From positions 186,001-250,000 of the forward strand of contig NZ_JBGCCH010000012.1 of assembly GCF_041261205.1 (NCBI RefSeq): a DNA stretch of 64,000 nucleotides, in the 5' to 3' direction. Below are positions 46,746 to 55,100 of this stretch, one piece after another (positions within the stretch are counted from its first letter, which is position 1; every line of letters begins with the position of its first letter). The position numbers and the translations under genes were made by a program. The notes below the pieces were generated by a model that was given only the letters and a program-made list of their open reading frames with translations, ran no database searches and was not told where the DNA came from. The DNA is from Catenulispora sp. MAP5-51. Lineage in GTDB: Bacteria; Actinomycetota; Actinomycetes; Streptomycetales; Catenulisporaceae.

Positions 46746-47198
46746 ATGGCTCAGCAGACCACGGTGCGAGGAGCCGTCGGACCGATACCGGTCCGGTCGT
46801 CGTCGGCACGGACAGCGGCCCGGATCCCGCCGATCGCCGAGCTCAAGCTCGGCTGGCAGGAGCGCGGACTGTGCCAGTCCGGGGACGCGACGGTGTTCTT
46901 CGCGCCGGATTCGGAGCGGATCCGCGAACGGGAGAAGCGTGAGACGGCCGCCAAGCGGGTGTGCGACGACTGCCCGGTCCGCCAGCAGTGCCTGGAGCAC
47001 GCGCTGGCGCTGCCGGAACAGTTCGGCATCTGGGGCGGACTGACCGAGGTGGAGCGGGCGGAGGAGTCCCGCCGCCGCCGCGGCGCCGCGACCGGCGCCC
47101 GGCCGGTGGTGGTACCGATTCGCATCGGCACGCCGCGGGACCGGGGATTCGCCGACGCACAGGCGGCCACCAGGGAGGGGACCGAAGTGGCGGCGTGA
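46746..47198 (+). CDS. WhiB-family iron-sulfur regulator
   Basis: A 150-residue Wbl protein. Four cysteines bind the [4Fe-4S] cluster: one in RGLCQSGD, two in VCDDCPV and one in RQQCLEHAL. The turn GIWGG and a following basic helix (RAEESRRRRG) bind sigma factor and DNA. The N-terminal 40 and C-terminal 40 residues are outside the usual core. The subgroup is not resolved by eye. The start is ATG at 46746 with GGAGGGGG upstream. A two-hairpin terminator follows. Confidence 0.9.
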   Translation: MAQQTTVRGAVGPIPVRSSSARTAARIPPIAELKLGWQERGLCQSGDATVFFAPDSERIREREKRETAAKRVCDDCPVRQQCLEHALALPEQFGIWGGLTEVERAEESRRRRGAATGARPVVVPIRIGTPRDRGFADAQAATREGTEVAA

Positions 47199-47244
47199 GA
47201 GCCGCCGAAAAGCCTTACCGCACAACAGCAGCCACTGTACGGAA

Positions 47245-47288
47245 CAAGCGCCGGGCGGGCCGGGGAGGCCCACCCGGCGCTTGGTTTT
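47245..47288 (+). terminator. Terminator of the WhiB gene
   Basis: An 11-bp perfect stem CAAGCGCCGGG/CCCGGCGCTTG encloses a second GGGCC/GGCCC stem and is followed by TTTT. Confidence 0.85.
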
Positions 47289-47323
47289 CCCGGGTCCGGG
47301 ACCCGCTGGCGGAAAACCGTCGT

Positions 47324-47371
47324 GGCGCACATCGGGGCGCACATCGGGGCGCACATCGCGGCGCACATTCG
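47324..47371. repeat. Four 12-bp tandem repeats (GGCGCACATCGG type)
   Basis: Four head-to-tail units; the first two are identical, the next has one change and the fourth two. They lie between the WhiB terminator and the TrmH stop codon in apparently non-coding DNA. Confidence 0.85.
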
Positions 47372-47576
47372 GCGCAATCGCGGCGGCGGTGAAGAACACC
47401 GCCCAAGACCCGGACACGCGCCCGTCCCCGCGACGGCTCCGGATCTCCTGCACCTGCTCCGGTGGGCCCATGCGCGACGGATTAACGAATATCGGCACCG
47501 GAGAACGCATATCGCGGGGCGCCGGACCGCATTCCGATCGCCCTTCGCGGGAAACGCCGACGGCCTTCGCCGAAAG

Positions 47577-48386
47577 TCATTCGGCGGCGCCGATCGCATA
47601 ACACGCGACGGCCGCGGCGGCGGCGACATTCAGCGAATCCACCCCGGCCGCCATGGGAATTCTCACCCGCAGATCCGCGGCCGCCAAAGCCGGATCCGAC
47701 AGGCCGTCCCCCTCGGTCCCCAGCAGCAACGCCACCTTGTCCCGCGGACCGAACCGCAGATCCCGCACGTCGATCGCGGTGGGGCCGGGCGTCAGCGCGA
47801 TCGTCCGGAAACCGTGCTCAGCCAGCGTCTCCAACCCGCCGGGCCAGGAGTCCAGCCGCGCGTAGGGCAGCGCGAACACCGTCCCCATCGAAACCCGGAC
47901 CGAGCGGCGGTACAGCGGGTCCGCGCAGCTCGGCGTGAGCACCGCGGCGTCCATCCCGAGCGCCGCCGCGCTGCGGAAGATCGCGCCGAGATTGGTGTGG
48001 TTGACGATGTCCTCCATCACCACGACCCGCTTGGCCCGCTCCAGCAGGCTCCCGGCATCCAGGACAGGGGTGCGCTGCATCGAGGCCAGGGCGCCGCGGT
48101 GGACGTGGAAGCCGGTCACCGCCTCCAGCAGCGGCTCGCTGCCGACGTACACCGGGGCGTCCACGGCGTCGATCAGCGGCCGCATCGCCTGGACCCACTT
48201 CGGCGACAGCAGCGTCGAGCGCATCGGGTAGCCGGCGGCCAGCGCGCGGCGGATCACCTTCTCGCCCTCGGCCAGGAACAAGCCCTCGGCGGGTTCGCGG
48301 ACCTTGCGCAGCTCGACGTCGGTGAGGCCGGAGTAGTCGTGCAGGCGCGGGTCGGACGGGTCGGTGACTTCGATCAGTTCTCCCAC
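47577..48386 (-). CDS. TrmH/SpoU-family RNA 2'-O-methyltransferase
   Basis: A 269-residue SPOUT methyltransferase. An N-terminal substrate-binding subdomain includes GLFLAEGEKVIRRALAAGYP. The three knot motifs follow: NHTNLGAIFRSAAALGMD (motif 1), VALLLGTEGDGLSD (motif 2) and RIPMAAGVDSLNVAAAAAV (motif 3). It methylates the ribose of a tRNA or rRNA nucleotide; the target is unknown. The start is GTG at 48386 with AAGGA nine bases upstream. It lies 29 bp after the TetR gene, in one run with it and the aldo/keto reductase. Confidence 0.88.
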   Translation of the reverse strand: MGELIEVTDPSDPRLHDYSGLTDVELRKVREPAEGLFLAEGEKVIRRALAAGYPMRSTLLSPKWVQAMRPLIDAVDAPVYVGSEPLLEAVTGFHVHRGALASMQRTPVLDAGSLLERAKRVVVMEDIVNHTNLGAIFRSAAALGMDAAVLTPSCADPLYRRSVRVSMGTVFALPYARLDSWPGGLETLAEHGFRTIALTPGPTAIDVRDLRFGPRDKVALLLGTEGDGLSDPALAAADLRVRIPMAAGVDSLNVAAAAAVACYAIGAAE

Positions 48387-48415
48387 GATGCTGCATCCTT
48401 CCGCATCCGGGGCCC

Positions 48416-49021
48416 TCAGCCGGAATCGCGCGGGAGCAGGCCGTCGCGCAGCAGCGCCCAGACGTTCGCGAAGGACTCGTCGACCTCCGGCCGGATCCAG
48501 GCCGCGCGCGCCGCCGGGTTGTGGAACTTGGCCAGGGCGTCGAAGACCGCCAGCGCGGTCTGCCTCGGGTCTGGCGAGGCGATCTCGCCGCGTTCCACGC
48601 CCTCGGCTATGACCCTGGTCAGCTGGTCCACCACGAACTCGATGTGCGCGACGACCGGGGTGCGCGCGTCCTCGGCCAGTTCGGCGAACGCCGCGAAGAA
48701 CTCCGGGTCGTCCTGCGCCCGGGACCACTTCGTCTCCGCGAGCGTCCACAGCAGCAGCCGGATCCGCTCGGCGGCCTCCCCCGCGCCGTCGGCGACGGCC
48801 GCGAGCGCCGGGTGCATCCGCTGGAGCCAGCGGTCCACCACGGCGTCCCGCAAGTCCGCCTTGGTCGGGAAGTGCCGGTACACCGAGCCGTGGCTGACCC
48901 CGAGCGCCCGCGCGACGTCGACCACGCTGGTCTTGGCCGGGCCGAAGCGGCGCAGGGTCTCCTCCGCCGCTTCCAGGATGCGCTCGGAGGTCAGGGGCCC
49001 GCCAGGTGTGCTGGTACTCAC
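48416..49021 (-). CDS. TetR-family transcription regulator
   Basis: A 201-residue repressor-type protein. The N-terminal HTH is SERILEAAEETLRRFG, then TSVVDVARALGVSHGSVYRHFPTKADL (residues 13-57), followed by a helical ligand-binding domain. The start is GTG at 49021, 9 bp after the aldo/keto reductase stop codon, so the regulator is co-transcribed with the enzyme and probably autoregulates that unit. A candidate operator (tandem CTGACAG) lies upstream of the enzyme gene. Confidence 0.85.
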   Translation of the reverse strand: MSTSTPGGPLTSERILEAAEETLRRFGPAKTSVVDVARALGVSHGSVYRHFPTKADLRDAVVDRWLQRMHPALAAVADGAGEAAERIRLLLWTLAETKWSRAQDDPEFFAAFAELAEDARTPVVAHIEFVVDQLTRVIAEGVERGEIASPDPRQTALAVFDALAKFHNPAARAAWIRPEVDESFANVWALLRDGLLPRDSG

Positions 49022-49030
49022 CGCTGAACT

Positions 49031-50047
49031 CTATTTCTCCGAGTCGAGGTGGGCCATCTGCTCGGCGGCGTACCGGGTGCCGGCGGCCGAGCCGGCGGGC
49101 ACCGCCTTCTCGATCTGGGCGAGGTCGTCGGCGGTCAGCGTGACGCCGAGCGAGCCCAGCGACTCCGCCAGCCGCTCCCGGCGGCGGGCGCCGATCAGCG
49201 GCACGATGTCCGTGCCCTGCGCCGCGACCCAGGCGATCGCCAGCTGCGCGACGGTGACGTTCTTCTCCTCGGCGATCGAGCGCAGGGTGTCGACCAGCGC
49301 GAGGTTGTGGTCCAGGTTGTCGCCCTGGAAGCGCGGCGAGTGCGCGCGGAAGTCACCGGCGCCGCCGGTGCTGTCCTTGGTCCAGTGGCCGCTGATCAGG
49401 CCGCGGGAGAGCACGCCGTAGGCGGTGATCCCGATCCCCAACTCCCGGGCGGTCGGCAGGATCGCGGCCTCGATACCGCGCGAGATCAGCGAGTACTCGA
49501 TCTGCAGGTCCGAGATCGAGTGCACGGCCGCGGCCTTGCGCAGGATCTCGGCGCCGACCTCCGACAGGCCGATGTGGCGGATGTAGCCGGCCTGCACCAT
49601 CTCGGCCAGGCCGCCGATGGTCTCCTCGATCGGGACCTTCGGGTCCAGCCGGGCCGGACGGTAGACGTCGAGGTGGTCCACGCCGAGCCGCCGCAGCGAG
49701 TACGCCAGGGAGGTCTTCAGGGCGTTGGGGCTGGTGTCGTAGCCGATGAAGGCGCCGGCCGGGTCGCGCTGGGCGCCGAACTTGACGCTGAGCAGGTAGC
49801 GGTCGCGCGGGATGCCGCGCAGCGCGTCGGCCAGCAGGAGCTCGTTGTCGCCCATGCCGTAGAAGTCGCCGGTGTCGATCAGGGTCATCCCGGCGTCCAG
49901 GGCGGCGTGCACGGTGGCGATGGACTCGTCGCGGTCGGTCGGCCCGTACAGGGCGGACATGCCCATGGCCCCGAGGCCGAGGGGGAAGACTTCGGGGCCG
50001 TCGGCGCCGAGGCGGCGGGGGGCGAAGGGGCTGTCAGTCGTCGTCAT
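49031..50047 (-). CDS. Aldo/keto reductase
   Basis: A 338-residue NADPH-type TIM-barrel reductase. The Asp/Tyr pair is in LIDTGDFYG near residue 57, the Lys is in LLSVKFG near 87, and the cofactor-binding segment is PLIGARRRERL near 283. The usual catalytic His is replaced: DHLDVYRPARLDP instead of DxYxxHxxD. Its substrate is unknown. The start is ATG at 50047. It leads the operon aldo/keto reductase-tetR-trmH. Confidence 0.85.
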   Translation of the reverse strand: MTTTDSPFAPRRLGADGPEVFPLGLGAMGMSALYGPTDRDESIATVHAALDAGMTLIDTGDFYGMGDNELLLADALRGIPRDRYLLSVKFGAQRDPAGAFIGYDTSPNALKTSLAYSLRRLGVDHLDVYRPARLDPKVPIEETIGGLAEMVQAGYIRHIGLSEVGAEILRKAAAVHSISDLQIEYSLISRGIEAAILPTARELGIGITAYGVLSRGLISGHWTKDSTGGAGDFRAHSPRFQGDNLDHNLALVDTLRSIAEEKNVTVAQLAIAWVAAQGTDIVPLIGARRRERLAESLGSLGVTLTADDLAQIEKAVPAGSAAGTRYAAEQMAHLDSEK

Positions 50048-50063
50048 GCCTTCGACGATACGA

Positions 50064-50077
50064 CTGACAGCTGACAG
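50064..50077. promoter_or_regulatory. Tandem CTGACAG repeat, candidate TetR operator
   Basis: Two adjacent CTGACAG copies lie 17 bp upstream of the aldo/keto reductase start codon, between it and the probable promoter. Confidence 0.35.
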
Positions 50078-50104
50078 ATTTCAAGTTTTGTCATTCGCCA
50101 ATCG

Positions 50105-50749
50105 TCAGGCGGCACCGCCCTGCGGGCTCGCCGGGTCGGTCGGCGCGCCCGGGTTCTTGGCGGTCTTGGCGGGCACGGCGATGGCGGTGGCGGTGATGGT
50201 GTCGCCCTGGAGCGGCCCGAGCACCGTGACGGTCATCCCGACCTTGAGGTCGGCGGCGGTGAGGGCGTGCGCCTTGGAGCCGAACTTGGTCTTGCCGTCG
50301 TAGTCGACGGTCACCGTCGTGCCCTTGACCTCGGTCCCGGTGAAGCTCCCGGACCCGACCTGGGTGATCGTGACCCGGGCGAGCTTGCCGGTCTTGCCGG
50401 TCTTGCCGTGCTTGCCGGTCCCGCCGGTCGTCGCCCCGGCGCCGGGCTGGCTCTGGTCCGTGGCGGGAGCCGCGGCCGCGGTGTTCGAGGACGAGCCGGA
50501 GGACTGGAAGGCCGCCGTCGTGCCCCAGGCGGCCCCGCCGAGCACGATCACCCCGGCCGTGCCGAGCAGGGCCAGCTTCAACGGCCCCAGGCGGGTCAGA
50601 CGCTGCTTGAAGCCCGGCCGCTGAGGCTGCGGCTCCTCGAAGGGCTGCTGCTCGAAGCCCTGCTGGTAGCCGCCCTCCGCGGGGATGTTGTACGGGTCGA
50701 CCGGCTCGAAGCGCCGGGTCGCGTCGAACGGGTCCTGGTCCTGGCTCAT
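50105..50749 (-). CDS. Single-pass membrane protein with DUF5666-like domain
   Basis: A 214-residue protein. The cytosolic N-terminus is Gln/Pro/Phe-rich (about 1-60), followed by one membrane helix (about residues 63-82), a Ser/Thr/Gly/Lys linker with KTGKTGK, and an extracellular beta domain (RVTITQVGSGSFTGTEVKG, then VKVGMTVTVLGPLQGDTITATAIAV). That domain has the pattern of DUF5666. Function is unknown. The start is ATG at 50749; no strong ribosome-binding site. It stands alone between the aldo/keto reductase promoter and cobA. Confidence 0.7.
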   Translation of the reverse strand: MSQDQDPFDATRRFEPVDPYNIPAEGGYQQGFEQQPFEEPQPQRPGFKQRLTRLGPLKLALLGTAGVIVLGGAAWGTTAAFQSSGSSSNTAAAAPATDQSQPGAGATTGGTGKHGKTGKTGKLARVTITQVGSGSFTGTEVKGTTVTVDYDGKTKFGSKAHALTAADLKVGMTVTVLGPLQGDTITATAIAVPAKTAKNPGAPTDPASPQGGAA

Positions 50750-50897
50750 GGTGGCATTACAACGGCTCGCGGATAAGCCGGTGGTCAATAAGCCCGATGT
50801 AAAGAAGCGCGGGACCAGCCGGAGCCGGCAGGCGGAACCCTGTCGCAGCTCGGCTCAGCCCGGTCCGGCCGGCAGCGGCCAGCGCGTTGGTGTCGCC

Positions 50898-52115
50898 TCA
50901 GGTCAGCCCGACGACCGGCCCGACCACCACGATCGCCGGCGGCCGGATGCCGGCCTCGGCCACCGCCGCCTCGATCAGCCCGAGCGTGGTCTGCACCCGG
51001 CGCTCGCCGGGCATCGTGCCCTCCTGGATCACGGCGACCGGGGTCTGCGGGTCGCGGCCGCCGGCGACCAGGGTGGCCGCGATCGCGCCTATACGCTCGA
51101 TGCCCATCAGGATCACCAGTGTGCCGGTCATTCGGCCCAGCGCGGTCCAGTCCACCAGGGACTTCGGGTTGTCCGGGGCGACGTGGCCGGAGACCACGGT
51201 GAACTCGTGCGCCACGCCCCGGTGCGTGACCGGGATGCCGGCCAGTGCCGGCACCGAGATCGAGCTGGTGATGCCCGGGACCACCGAGCAAGGCACGCCG
51301 GCCTCGGCGCAGGCCAGCACCTCCTCGAAGCCCCGGCCGAAGACGAACGGGTCGCCGCCCTTGAGCCGGACCACGAACTTGCCGGCCTTCGCGCGCTCGA
51401 TGAGGACCTCGTTGATCGCGTCCTGGGCCAGGGCGCGGCCGTAGGGGATCTTCGAGGCGTCGATGATCTCCACGTCGGGCGCCAGCTCGTCCAGCAGCCC
51501 GCGCGGCCCGAGCCGGTCGGCCACCACCACGTCGGCCTCGGCCAGCAGCCGCCGGCCGCGCACGGTGATCAGGTCCGGGTCGCCGGGGCCGCCGCCGATC
51601 AGCGCCACGCCCGCGGTGCGGCCGCGGTGGTGCGGGGCGGCCAGGGTGCCGTCGCGCAGTCCCTCCAGGACGCCGTCGCGGACGTCCACGGCGCGCCGCG
51701 GGTCGCCGCCGCCGATCACCGAGACCGTCACGCCGTCGTGCCGGCCCACCGCGGGGGTCCACGCGCTGGAGTCCTCGGCGGAGTCGGCCCGGGAGCAGAA
51801 CACCCGTCCGGCCTCCGCCTCGCGCGCCACCGCGGCGTTCACCGCCGGGTCGTCGGCGGCGGCCACGGCGTACCAGGCCTGGGCCAGATCGCCCTCCCGG
51901 TACGGCCGCCGCTCCCAGACGATCTCGCCGCCGTCGGCCAGCGCCTCGATCGCCGGCGTCGCCTCGGGGGCCACGACCAGCACGTCGGCGCGGGCGTCGA
52001 GCAGCCCGAGGACCCGGCGCTGGGCCACCGGGCCGGCTCCGACCACCACCACCCGTCTGCCGGCCAGCCGCAGCGCGGCGGGGTAGACGGAGGCGGGGTC
52101 GGTCATGGCGCTCAT
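50898..52115 (-). CDS. cobA: Uroporphyrinogen-III C-methyltransferase fused to precorrin-2 dehydrogenase
   Basis: A CysG-like two-domain enzyme of tetrapyrrole synthesis. The N-terminal NAD-binding module (about 1-150; LRLAGRRVVVVGAGPVAQRRVLGLL) oxidises precorrin-2 to sirohydrochlorin. The C-terminal SAM methyltransferase (about 165-405) has GGGPGDPDLITVRG, KIPYGRALAQ, RLKGGDPFVFGRG and VPGITSSISVPALAGIPVTHRG, the SUMT signatures. It can feed both siroheme and cobalamin. It has 405 residues. The start is ATG at 52115 (MSAMTD); ATG at 52106 is the alternative. It follows the BluB-CobT gene by 38 bp. Confidence 0.93.
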   Translation of the reverse strand: MSAMTDPASVYPAALRLAGRRVVVVGAGPVAQRRVLGLLDARADVLVVAPEATPAIEALADGGEIVWERRPYREGDLAQAWYAVAAADDPAVNAAVAREAEAGRVFCSRADSAEDSSAWTPAVGRHDGVTVSVIGGGDPRRAVDVRDGVLEGLRDGTLAAPHHRGRTAGVALIGGGPGDPDLITVRGRRLLAEADVVVADRLGPRGLLDELAPDVEIIDASKIPYGRALAQDAINEVLIERAKAGKFVVRLKGGDPFVFGRGFEEVLACAEAGVPCSVVPGITSSISVPALAGIPVTHRGVAHEFTVVSGHVAPDNPKSLVDWTALGRMTGTLVILMGIERIGAIAATLVAGGRDPQTPVAVIQEGTMPGERRVQTTLGLIEAAVAEAGIRPPAIVVVGPVVGLT

Positions 52116-52153
52116 GTGTCGGTCAGTTCCCGTGTCGTTCGCAGGGGCGTCGG

Positions 52154-55100
52154 CTAGGCGGCGTTCTCGTCGTCGTCGTCCGCGCGCTCGGCGACGCCGG
52201 CCGACTCGAAGGTCGCCACGTCCCGCAGCGCCCGCACGGCCGCCTGCACCAACGGTAGGGCCAGCACCGCGCCGCTGCCCTCCCCCAACCGCAATTCGAG
52301 ATCGATCAGCGGGACCACGCCCAGGGCCTCCAGCGCGAGCTGGTGCCCGGACTCGGCCGAACGGTGCCCGGCGACCATGGCGTCGGTGGCCTCCGGGGCC
52401 AGCGCCTGGGCCACCAGCGCCGCGGCGCCGGCGATCACGCCGTCCAGGATCACCGGGATCCGCAGGCTCGCCGCGCCCAGGATGAAGCCGGCCAGCGCCG
52501 CGTGCTCCAGGCCGCCGACCGCGGCCAGCACCCCGAGCGGGTCGCCGGGGTCCGGCCGGTGCAGGTCCAGGGCCCGGCGCACCACGTCGACCTTGTGCGC
52601 GTAGGTCTGCTCGTCTATCCCGGTGCCGTACCCGGTGACCTGGGTCGGCGAGGCGCCGGTGAACGCGGCGATCAGCGCGGCGCTCGCGGTGGTGTTCGCG
52701 ATGCCCATGTCGCCGGTCAGCAGCACCTTGTTCCCGGCGGCGACCAGGTCCCGCGCGGTCTCCACGCCGACCTCGAGCGCGGCCAGCGCCTCCTCGCGGG
52801 TCATCGCCGGCCCCTCGGCCAGGTCCGCGGTGCCGTACCGGATCTTGCGCGGCACCAGCCCGGTCTGCTGCGGCAGCTCGGCGTTCACGCCGACGTCCAC
52901 CACGCACACCTCGGCGCCGATCTGGTGCGCGAAGGCGTTGACCACGGCGCCGCCGGACAGGAAGTTCATCACCATCTGCGCGGTGACCTCCTGCGGCCAG
53001 GGCGTGACGCCCTGCGCGTGCACCCCGTGGTCGGCGGCGAAGATCGCGACCGCGGCGGGCTCGGGGATCGGCGGCGGGAAGACCCCGGCCAGCCCGGCCA
53101 GCTGCACGGAGACGTCCTCCAGGACGCCCAGCGCCCCGGCCGGCTTGGTCATGACCTCCTGCCGGGCGATCGCCGCGTCGCGCGCGGCCTTGTCCAGCGG
53201 CTCGATCGCGGCCAGGGTCTCCTCCAGCAGCGACACCGGGTTGCTGCCCGGCAGCGCCCGGCGGCCGTACTGCTCGTCGTGCACGGCCCAGGCCAGCGGC
53301 CGGCGCTTGGCCCAGCCGGCCCCGGACAGCTCCGGCTCGCCCGGGAACTCGTGGACGTAGCCGACGCACAGGTAGGCGACCACCGACAGGTGGTCGGGCA
53401 GGTCCAGGGTGCGGGTGAGCTCGCGCTCGTCGAAGAAGGACACCCAGCCCACGCCCAGACCCTCGGCCCGCGCCGCCAGCCACAGGTTCTCCACCGCCAG
53501 CGCGGCGCTGTACGGCGCCATCTGCGGCTGCGAGTGCCGGCCCAGCGTGTGCCGGCCGCCCCGGGTCGGGTCGCAGGTCACGACGATGTTGACCGGGGTG
53601 TCCAGGATCGCCTCGATCTTCAGGTCCTTGAACGCCCGCTGGCGCGCCTTGGGCAGCGAGGCGGAGTACGCGTCGCGCTGCCGGGCGGCCAGGTCGTGCA
53701 CGGCCTGCCGGGTCTCCCGGTTGCGCAGCACCAGGAAGTCCCAGGGCTGCGAGAAGCCGACGCTCGGCGCGGTGTGCGCGGCCTCCAGGACGCGGGTGAG
53801 CACCTCGTCCGGGATCACGTCGGGCAGGAAGGTGGAGCGCACGTCGCGGCGCTCGCGGATGACCCGGTGCACGGCGGCCAGCTCGGCGTCGTCGTACGGC
53901 GGGACGCGCGGGACGTCGTCGTAGGGCTCGCCGTCGGTGTCGTAGAGGTCGTCGGCGCCGGCCTGGTTCTCCAGCTCGCCGGCGTCGGCGTTCTCGGACC
54001 CGGCGTTGGCCCACGGGACGAGCATCTCGGGCTCGGCGTCGCCGTCGGCGTCCTCGTCGAGCTCGTCCTCACCGTCGTAGTCGTCGTACTCGCCGACCGC
54101 CTCGGCCGGCGTGATCGCCACGGTCGGTGTCGCGAACACCGGCCCCGGCTCCTCCCCGGCCCCGCCGAACTCGACGCCCTCGGCCGGGTCGTCGAACACC
54201 GGCGGCGCCGGCTCGAAGCGCGGCGGGTCCAGGTGCGCGGCCAGCGGCGGCTCGGCCTGCGGCTCGGCGGCACCGGGGTTGTTGCCGGCGTTGTTGCCGG
54301 CGCCCAGACCGTAGTCAGGGCTGGTGTTCGGGGTCAGCGGCCGGTCGCCGAACGACGGCATCCCGCCCTCCGGCGCGCCGAAGATCGGCGCGGCCGGCGC
54401 GGCCGGCCCGGCGGGCGCGCTCGGCGCGGACTCGGCGGCACCGAAAGGCGTCTCCTCGACCGGCCGGGCCCCGAACGACGGGTCGTTCCCGGCCTGCGGC
54501 GCGAAGGCCTGCGGGCCGCCGAAGGTCGCCTGCGGGTCGATGCCCGCCGAGTGCGCGTCCTGCGCGGTGGGGAAGACGGGCTCGGCGTTCTCGGCGCCGA
54601 ACGGCTGCGGAGCGGGGGCCGCGGGCGGGAAGCCCTGGGCCTCGCCCTGGAAGCCCTGCGCCTCGCCCTGGAAGTGCTGCCGGGAATTGAAGGAGGGCTC
54701 GCCGGCCGGCGGGAAGCCCTGCTGGTTGTCGAAGACCGCCTCGTCGGCACCGAAGCCGCCGGCCGGCGGGAAGTTCTGCGGCGCGCCGAAACCGGGCTCG
54801 CCGAACCGCTGCTGGCCGTCGAACCCGACAGCATCCTCGCGCTCGGTACCGAAGCCCTGCGGGCCCCCCACAGGCGGGAAGCCTTGCGGCGCACCGAATC
54901 CGGGCTCGGCGCCTTCCTGGCCGAAGCCCTGCGCGCCGAAACCGGCGTCCGCGTTGTCCGCGCCGAAACCGGGTGCATTGGCGTGCGGGAAGCCTTGCTG
55001 CGCGCCGAAACCAGCCTCGGCACCTTCGTGACCGAAGCCGTGCGCACCGAACCCGGCATCGGGGTTGTCCGCGCCGAAACCGGGCGCACCGGCGGGCGGG

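Larger units (their letters stand above)
47199..47576. other. 378-bp gap between whiB and trmH-like genes
   Basis: It holds a strong terminator for the WhiB gene, a second hairpin (GGTTTTCC/GGAAAACC at 47283-47318) and four 12-bp repeats. The open frame that begins in the repeat runs antisense to the next genes and is not supported. Confidence 0.65.

Noticed and set aside
47322-49421. A plus-strand frame that begins in the 12-bp repeats and runs antisense to trmH and tetR
   Set aside because: Both opposite genes have clear family motifs and the frame lacks a ribosome-binding site.
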